A stretch of 64,000 nucleotides of DNA from contig NZ_QLLT01000004.1 of NCBI RefSeq assembly GCF_003259315.1, positions 186,001 through 250,000 of the forward strand, read 5' to 3'. Below are positions 58,483 to 64,000 of this stretch, piece by piece (position 1 is the first letter of the stretch; the number at the start of each line of letters is the position of its first letter). Under the pieces are notes generated by a model that ran no database searches, was not told the origin of the DNA, and saw only the letters and a program-made list of their open reading frames with translations. The translations under genes were made by a program, and so were the position numbers. This DNA is from Kitasatospora sp. SolWspMP-SS2h. GTDB taxonomy: Bacteria > Actinomycetota > Actinomycetes > Streptomycetales > Streptomycetaceae.

Positions 58483-61293
58483 TCAGCCGGACTTCACGGC
58501 GCACGCGGCGCCGTTCAGGGTGAACGCGGTGGGGGCGGTGTTCGCGGTGGTCCAGCTGCCGTTGAAGCCGAAGGAGACCGAACTCCCCGGGGCGATCGTC
58601 CTGTTGTGGCCCGCGTCGGTGACGGTCACCTTCGCGCCGCTCTGCGCGACACTGCCGTTCCACAGCGAGGTGACGCTCTGGCCGCTCGGGAAGGTCCACG
58701 CCACCGTCCAGCCGTTGACCGGCGCGGTGCCCCTGTTCGTGACCGTCACGTTGGCGCCGAAGCCGCCGCCCCACTGGCTGCTCACCGCGTAGGCGACCTC
58801 GCAGGAGGAGGTGCCGCTGCTCGGCGAGGCGGACGCCGACGGCGACGCCGACGGGGAGGGGGACGGCGATGAGGAGGGAGAGGGAGAGGGGGAGGCGCTC
58901 GCGCTCGGGGAGGGCGAGACGCCGCCCGCCGTGTCGCCGTACAGGACGCCCCGGCCGTTGGTGCCGACGTAGACCCGGCCGTAGATCCGCGGGTCGCCGG
59001 TGATCGGGCCGCCGGTCCACCCCCACTGGTGGGCGTCGTCGTTGATCCGGACCCAGCTCGCGCCCGCGTCGTCCGAGCGGAACAGGCCGCGCACGCCGCC
59101 GATCTTCGCGGAGGTGTACATCGCCGGGTGGGTCCGGCCGGGGGCGGCCTTGCCGAAGCCGATGCTGTCGGCCTGGTCGACGCCCGGCTGCCGGGCGAAG
59201 GTCGCGCCGGCGTCGGTGGAGTGCCACAGGCCGTAGCCGGTGGCGGTGGTGCCGCCGGCCAGCCAGACGTCGCCCCTGGTGCCCGGGACGGCCTTGAAGC
59301 GCACCGACGCGGCGGGCAGGCCGCTCGCCTTCGCGGTGAAGGTGGCGCCCGCGTCGGTGGAGACGTAGAAGGTGCCGCCGGACCAGCCGTAGAAGGTCTT
59401 CGGGTCGACCCGGTCGGCCTGCACGCTCGCGCCCGCCGGGATGCCGGTGGCGGCCGTCCAGGAGCTGCCCGTCCCCGAAGTGCGGTACACGCCGGTGCCC
59501 TTCGGGCTCCACACGGTGGCCGCGCCGTCCGCCGCGAGGGCGACCTGCCCGCCGCCGGTGACGCCAGCCGGCTCGGCGGAGGCGGCGAACCAGTGGGAGC
59601 CGCCGTCCGTCGAGTAGCCGATGTGCTTCTCGGTCGAACCGGACGCGGTCTCGCCGACCCGCACCATGGTGGCCGGCGCGGCCTCGGCGAAGTCCATCGA
59701 GGTGCCGGAGGTCAGGTTCGGCTGGGCGAAGGTCTGCGCCGGGACCTTCGCCGGGTCGTCGTGCCGGAACCCGCCGAGGTCGCCCAGCGAGCTGAGCAGC
59801 GGCGCGCCGGCCGGCGGCGAGACCAGGTCGTTGACCGCAGTCTCCTCCAGTCCCTTGACCACCGGGGCGATGCCGACCTTGGCGCCCTTGTCGAAGTCGG
59901 TCAGGTTCGAGGAGCCGTACAGCGTCGCGCCGGTGCCGTACAGCATCCGGTCGGAGTCGAACGGGTCGATCTCCAGGGACTCGGTCATCCAGCCGAGCTT
60001 CGGGGCCTCCTCCGGCGCGGAGGCGTTCGCGTGGAAGGTCAGCCACGGCACCGCGGAGACGTCCATGGTGTACCGGTCGACCCGGTTCGGGTAGCCGTCG
60101 TACGACCAGAACGGCTTCCAGGTCGCGCCCGAGTCGGTCGAGCGCCAGATCCGGGTGTCCGGCCACCACGAGCTGTAGCCCGTCACCATCAGCACATTGG
60201 GGTGCCGGCGGTCGACGGTCAGGCCCGAGTAGCCGAAGTAGTTGTCGCTGCTGTTCGAGGACGGCACCGGGCTGACGTTCGTCCAGGCGCCGGTGCCCGT
60301 CGCGTACTTCCACACGTCGCCGTGCGCGCCGTCGTACGGGCCGCCGGTGTCCGAGTACGAGACGAACAGGTTGCCGGAGGCGTCCAGGACGGCCTTGTGC
60401 GGGACGAAGCCGGTCGGCTGGCCGCCGATCCTGGTCCAGGTCGTCCCGCCGTCGTCCGAGCGGTAGACGCTGTTCTGCTGGTCCGCGACGCCGACGTACA
60501 CCGTCCTCGTCACGCCGTTGACGGTGCCGCCGCCCTGGTCGAACACCTCCCACAGCACGCCCAGCGGGTCGCTCTGGTAGCCCGAGGTGTCGGTCGGGTC
60601 CGGCGCGTAGGTGCCGGTCACCGGGAACGCCTTCACCTGCGACCAGGTCACGCCGTAGTCGGCGCTGCGCCACAGGCCCTTGCCGCTCGGCGCGCCGAAC
60701 CAGAGCACCGCGCTGTTGTTCGGGTCGATGGTGAGGCGCTCGCCCATGCCGCGGCCCGGCATGTTGCCGCCGACCTTGAACGGCAGGGTGGTGCGCTGCC
60801 AGGTCCTGCCCTGGTCGGAGGAGCGCAGGATCGCGCCGTTCGCCGGGTCCCAGCCGTTGGTGTAGGTGCCCGCCGCGACGTACACCCGCTTCGGGTCCCT
60901 GGCGTCGGTGGCCAGGCTGGCCACCCCGGTCAGGCCCCAGTCGTCCCAGCCCAGCGAGTCCAGCAGCGGGATCCACTGCTTGGTGGCCGGGTCCTGCCGG
61001 TACGCGCCGCCGATGTCGGTGCGGGCGTACACCAGGCCCTGCTGCCCCTGGTTGAACACGATGCCCGGGATGAACCCGCCACCGCCGATCTGCACGTTGT
61101 TCCAGCTGTACGGCTGGCTCCCGACGGCCGCCGCGCCCGTCGGCTCGGCGGCACCGGCGGTCGGCCGGGGCAGCACCGCGGTCGCCGCGCAGGCGGCGAC
61201 GGCGGCGACGGCGGCCACCACCGCCGACACCGGCCGGCGTCCGCGCACCGGGGGCCGCGAGGCGGCCCGGCGCTCCGGGGGGACAGGGGTCAT
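58483..61293 (-). CDS. Secreted GH74 xyloglucanase with C-terminal CBM2
   Basis: A 936-residue exported glycosidase. After a long signal peptide (helix VSAVVAAVAAVAACAATAVL) come two seven-bladed beta-propellers with repeated D-x-G-x-T-W Asp-box motifs (SSDQGRTWQ, SDDGGTTWTR, STDAGATF, SDDAGASW). The N-terminal catalytic Asp lies in YARTDIGGAYR and the second in the propeller near RINDDAHQWGW. A Ser/Pro linker (about 790-830) leads to a ~100-residue cellulose-binding module of family 2 (CEVAYAVSSQWGGGFGANVT, WTVAWTFPSGQ). It cuts xyloglucan backbones outside the cell. A LacI gene follows 305 bases upstream in the same direction. Confidence 0.93.
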   Translation of the reverse strand: MTPVPPERRAASRPPVRGRRPVSAVVAAVAAVAACAATAVLPRPTAGAAEPTGAAAVGSQPYSWNNVQIGGGGFIPGIVFNQGQQGLVYARTDIGGAYRQDPATKQWIPLLDSLGWDDWGLTGVASLATDARDPKRVYVAAGTYTNGWDPANGAILRSSDQGRTWQRTTLPFKVGGNMPGRGMGERLTIDPNNSAVLWFGAPSGKGLWRSADYGVTWSQVKAFPVTGTYAPDPTDTSGYQSDPLGVLWEVFDQGGGTVNGVTRTVYVGVADQQNSVYRSDDGGTTWTRIGGQPTGFVPHKAVLDASGNLFVSYSDTGGPYDGAHGDVWKYATGTGAWTNVSPVPSSNSSDNYFGYSGLTVDRRHPNVLMVTGYSSWWPDTRIWRSTDSGATWKPFWSYDGYPNRVDRYTMDVSAVPWLTFHANASAPEEAPKLGWMTESLEIDPFDSDRMLYGTGATLYGSSNLTDFDKGAKVGIAPVVKGLEETAVNDLVSPPAGAPLLSSLGDLGGFRHDDPAKVPAQTFAQPNLTSGTSMDFAEAAPATMVRVGETASGSTEKHIGYSTDGGSHWFAASAEPAGVTGGGQVALAADGAATVWSPKGTGVYRTSGTGSSWTAATGIPAGASVQADRVDPKTFYGWSGGTFYVSTDAGATFTAKASGLPAASVRFKAVPGTRGDVWLAGGTTATGYGLWHSTDAGATFARQPGVDQADSIGFGKAAPGRTHPAMYTSAKIGGVRGLFRSDDAGASWVRINDDAHQWGWTGGPITGDPRIYGRVYVGTNGRGVLYGDTAGGVSPSPSASASPSPSPSSSPSPSPSASPSASASPSSGTSSCEVAYAVSSQWGGGFGANVTVTNRGTAPVNGWTVAWTFPSGQSVTSLWNGSVAQSGAKVTVTDAGHNRTIAPGSSVSFGFNGSWTTANTAPTAFTLNGAACAVKSG

Positions 61294-61598
61294 GGGGGCT
61301 CTCCTCGGTCACGGGGGCGGAGGACCAGAGAAGCCGCCCGGTCCGCCCGGCCGACAGCGGCCGGGTCCCGCACGGGGGCGAAACCGCAGGTCGGTGCCGC
61401 GCCCGCGGTGGAAGTTACATCGGCTCCAGGGCCGACCGACGCCCCGGGAACCGCCCCTGACGGAGCGGCGCGCACCTGCGGCGGGCCGCCTCCGACAGCC
61501 GTCCGGCAGCCGTCCGGCAGCCGTCCGGCAGCCGTTCGACGGCCTGTACGCGTCCCCGCCGCCCGGACGGCCGCCACCGGGCGGCGGACGGGGCCCGG
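61294..61598. other. Intergenic region upstream of the GH74 gene
   Basis: No gene seen in these 305 bases. GGAAGTTACATCGGCTCC near 61410-61430 is the only AT-richer block and may hold the promoter. A four-copy 11-bp repeat (61496-61539) is listed separately. I found no GAGAGCGCTCTC or CGAAA-N-TTTCG palindrome here. Confidence 0.5.
61496..61539. repeat. 11-bp tandem repeat, four copies
   Basis: CAGCCGTCCGG is repeated exactly three times from 61496, and a fourth copy has two changes. The 11-bp period equals about one helical turn. It lies about 60 bases past the LacI stop. Confidence 0.8.
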
Positions 61599-62678
61599 TC
61601 AGCAGGACTGGCGCACCACCAGGTGGGTCGGCAGCACCACGGAGCGGCCCGGCGCCGCGTCCTGGAGCAGCTCCACCGCGCGGGCGCCCAGGTCCTCCAC
61701 CGGCTGGCGGACGGTGGTCAGGCCGGGCCGGGAGGTCGCGGCGGCCGGGGAGTCGTCGAAGCCGACCACCGCGACGTCGTCCGGCACCCGCCGCCCGAGC
61801 CGGCGCAGCGCCCGCAGCGCGCCCACCGCCATCGCGTCCGAGGCGGCGAACACCGCGTCCACGTCCGGGTACTGGTCGAGCAGCCGGAGCATCGCGTGCT
61901 CGCCGGAGCGCGACCCGAAGTCGCCGTAGGCCACCGCGCAGCGGGCCGGGTCGCCCCGGTCGGCCAGCGCCCGCCGGTAGCCGGCCAGCCGGTCGGCGCC
62001 CGCGGCGGTGTCCGGCGGCCCGGCGATGGTGGCGATCCGCCGCCGCCCGGCCCGGTGCAGCAGGTGGACGGCGGCGCGGGCACCGCTCAGGTTGTCGGCG
62101 TCCACGTGCGCCAGGCGCTGCGACTGCGGCGGCCGGCCCAGCGACACCACCGGCACGCCCGCGGCCTGCACCAGCCCGGGCAGCGCCGGGTCGCCCCACC
62201 GCCCGACCAGCAGCACGCCGTCCACGTGCCCGCCGCACAGGTAGCGCACCAGCGACGGCCGGACCGGCCCGGGGCCCGCCGTCAGCACCACCAGCTCCCG
62301 GTCCGGGACGACGCGCTGCGCGCCCGCCAGCAGCCGCACCGGGAACGGGTCGGCGTGGAAGCGCAGCACGTCCGCGAACGCCACCACGGCGATCGCCCCG
62401 GTGTCCCGGGCCGCCGCGGCGGGCGCCCGGCGGCGGACGTAGCTCAACTCGCGGGCCGCGCGCTCGACGCGGGCGGCGACCTCGGCGGACACCGGCGCGG
62501 ACCGGTTCAGCACCCGGGACGCGGTGGCGCTCGACACGCCCGCGCGGGCCGCGACCTGGGCCAGCGTCGGACCGGGGGACGCGCTCGGCGCCCCGTCCGG
62601 CCCGGAGATCGGGAACGGGACGGCGCGACCCGGCTGGCGGGCGGCGCCGATCGGCTGGGGGAGCGGGTGAACGGGCAA
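61599..62678 (-). CDS. LacI-family transcriptional regulator next to GH74
   Basis: A 359-residue LacI protein. A Pro-rich N-terminal stretch precedes the helix-turn-helix TLAQVAARAGVSSATASRVL and NRSAPVSAEVAARVERAARE. The ligand domain shows HLLHRAGRRRIATIAGPPDT, DAVFAASDAMAVGALRALRR and AVVGFDDSPAAATSRPGLTT. The start chosen is TTG at 62676-62678 with GGAAGGG eight bases upstream; a GTG seven codons earlier would place that site inside the gene. The effector is probably an oligosaccharide released from xyloglucan (inferred from its neighbour). Confidence 0.86.
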   Translation of the reverse strand: MPVHPLPQPIGAARQPGRAVPFPISGPDGAPSASPGPTLAQVAARAGVSSATASRVLNRSAPVSAEVAARVERAARELSYVRRRAPAAAARDTGAIAVVAFADVLRFHADPFPVRLLAGAQRVVPDRELVVLTAGPGPVRPSLVRYLCGGHVDGVLLVGRWGDPALPGLVQAAGVPVVSLGRPPQSQRLAHVDADNLSGARAAVHLLHRAGRRRIATIAGPPDTAAGADRLAGYRRALADRGDPARCAVAYGDFGSRSGEHAMLRLLDQYPDVDAVFAASDAMAVGALRALRRLGRRVPDDVAVVGFDDSPAAATSRPGLTTVRQPVEDLGARAVELLQDAAPGRSVVLPTHLVVRQSC

Positions 62679-62897
62679 CGCGGTCGCCCTTCCTGGCACG
62701 GGGTGGGGGAGCCCATGGCCACCCGCCCGGGGCCATCGGTGTCCGCACCGTAGGGTCCTGGTCGGTGGACCGTCAAGAGCTCCGACACGACCTTCTCCCC
62801 ACCCCGCCGGAGCCGGGCCCCGCTCCCCACCGTCCGCCGCCCGAAACCTCCCTGACGCACCGTCGGAACATCCGGTCCCGGGGACCACCGCAGGCAG

Positions 62898-63863
62898 TCA
62901 GCGGGCCAGCAGCTCCCGGACGGCCGCCGTGATCTCGTCGGGGGACTCCTCGGCCATGAAGTGGCCCGCGCGGGTCAGGCGGTGGTCCAGGTCGGGGGCC
63001 CAGGCGCGCCAGACTCCGGCGGCGTCGTAGCCCAACCGCGCGCCCCAGTCCTGCTGGACGACGGTGACGGGCACGGCCAGCTGCGAACCGGCGTCCAGAT
63101 CGGCCCGGTCGTGCAGCACGTCGATGCCCGCGGAGGCGCGGTAGTCCGCGACGATCGAGGGGACCGCGGCGGCGCTCGCGCGGAGGTACGCGGCGCGGAC
63201 CCGCGGGGGCAGGGCGGCCGGATCGTTCGCCCAGGCGTCGAGGAAGGAGCCGAAGAACGCGTCCGCGCTGTTGGCGATCATCGTCTCCGGCAGGCCGGGC
63301 GGCTGGGCCATCAGGTACAGGTGGTAGCCGACCGCCGCCGACGTGCCGTGCAGGACGTCCCACATGTCGAGGGTCGGTACGACGTCGAGGATGCCCAGGT
63401 GGGTGACCGTCCCGGGGTGGTCCAGCCCGGCGCGGAAGGCGACCAGCGCGCCCCGGTCGTGCCCCACCAGCGCGAACCGCCGGTGGCCGAGCGCCGCCGC
63501 CAGCGCCACCACGTCGGCGGCCATCGTGCGCTTCGCGTACACCTCGGGACCGGTGGCCGCGGGCTTCCCGCTGGCGCCGTAGCCCCGCAGGTCGGGGCAG
63601 ATCACCGTGTGCTCGGCGGCGAGCCGCCCGGCGACGTGCCGCCACATCAGGCGGGTCTGCGGGAAACCGTGCAGCAGCACCACCGGGCTGCCGCTGCCGC
63701 CGACCCACGCGGCCAGCTCCACCCCGTCCGCACCCGGCAGCCGGACGTCCTCGAAGCCCTCGAAGCCCTCTGAGCCCTCTGAGCTCTCGAAACCTGCGGG
63801 GTCTGCGGGGTCTGCTGCGGGGCCGGGCGTGCCGGGCGTGCCACCGGATGTCAGGGACGTCAT
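62898..63863 (-). CDS. Alpha/beta hydrolase (haloacetate dehalogenase / epoxide hydrolase-like)
   Basis: A 321-residue hydrolase. The oxyanion motif is PVVLLHGFPQTRLMWRHVAG, the nucleophile Asp is in FALVGHDRGALVAFRAGL, and the catalytic His is in RAGHFMAEESPDEI. This pattern matches fluoroacetate dehalogenases, but the second carboxylate-binding Arg of GHDRGAR is Leu here, so true defluorination is doubtful. The first ~40 residues are acidic low-complexity (ADPADPAGFESSEGSEGFEG) coded by small DNA repeats. RBS GAGGAAGAGG precedes the ATG. Confidence 0.85.
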   Translation of the reverse strand: MTSLTSGGTPGTPGPAADPADPAGFESSEGSEGFEGFEDVRLPGADGVELAAWVGGSGSPVVLLHGFPQTRLMWRHVAGRLAAEHTVICPDLRGYGASGKPAATGPEVYAKRTMAADVVALAAALGHRRFALVGHDRGALVAFRAGLDHPGTVTHLGILDVVPTLDMWDVLHGTSAAVGYHLYLMAQPPGLPETMIANSADAFFGSFLDAWANDPAALPPRVRAAYLRASAAAVPSIVADYRASAGIDVLHDRADLDAGSQLAVPVTVVQQDWGARLGYDAAGVWRAWAPDLDHRLTRAGHFMAEESPDEITAAVRELLAR

Positions 63864-64000
63864 GACAGGGACCTCTTCCTCGGACCGGGTTCCCCGGATC
63901 GGGAACCGACCGCACCAGCCTCGGCGACGCCGATCAGCAACCGATCAGCAAACGGATCGGCGGCCGGACCGGCGAACGCCCGCCCCCGCCGTCCGCGCGC

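Overview
The window is high-GC actinobacterial chromosome, almost certainly from the Streptomyces/Kitasatospora group. The evidence is strong third-position G/C bias, many GTG and TTG starts, ATGA/GTGA-coupled genes, a spore-associated SapA-like protein, a lanthipeptide synthetase, and rare TTA (bldA-type) codons confined, as far as I noticed, to three genes. I saw no rRNA, tRNA, CRISPR array, insertion sequence or phage gene. It looks like accessory chromosome rich in secreted polysaccharide-degrading enzymes and specialised metabolism.

Layout. 1-2.5 kb: a HelD-type RNA polymerase recycling ATPase cut by the window edge (with a TTA codon), an N-terminally truncated FMN-reductase remnant and a small unknown protein. 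2.5-5.4 kb: a leucine carboxymethyltransferase-like methyltransferase and a CPA2 antiporter with its TrkA-C regulatory subunit. 5.6-11 kb: a secreted two-CBM32 beta-helix glycosidase behind two GAGAGCGCTCTC operators, then a single-chain sigma factor / zinc-finger / membrane helix / glycosidase fusion. 11-18 kb: an amidase, a class IV-like lanthipeptide pair (precursor plus LanL) and an MMPL exporter. 18-21.3 kb: a tyrosine phosphatase, a class V aminotransferase remnant, and a divergent TetR/flavin monooxygenase pair. 21.5-28 kb: xylose isomerase, xylulokinase, ROK repressor, a CE4 deacetylase with a BxlR-like operator, and a LacI regulator, which together form a xylose/xylan island. 28-30 kb: a SapA-like secreted protein and two coupled YegP-like proteins.

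30.3-42.6 kb: a large Pst-like ABC transport locus. It encodes a free secreted binding protein, two binding proteins with C-terminal membrane helices (836 and 583 aa), PstC, PstA, PstB, a 69-aa coupled ORF, and a sortase-fold membrane protein in which the catalytic His, Cys and Arg all appear to be replaced. This is the most unusual system in the window.

42.8-46.4 kb: YceI protein, a mercuric-reductase-like flavoprotein, a small lipoprotein and a luciferase-like monooxygenase. 46.4-58 kb: a probable cryptic aromatic natural-product cluster with class II DAHP synthase, O-methyltransferase, acyl-AMP ligase, antibiotic-type monooxygenase, VOC-fold protein, flavin hydroxylase and MFS exporter. 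Two LysR regulators belong to it, each with a TTA codon within its first five codons. 58.4-63.9 kb: a GH74 xyloglucanase with CBM2, its likely LacI regulator, and an alpha/beta hydrolase.
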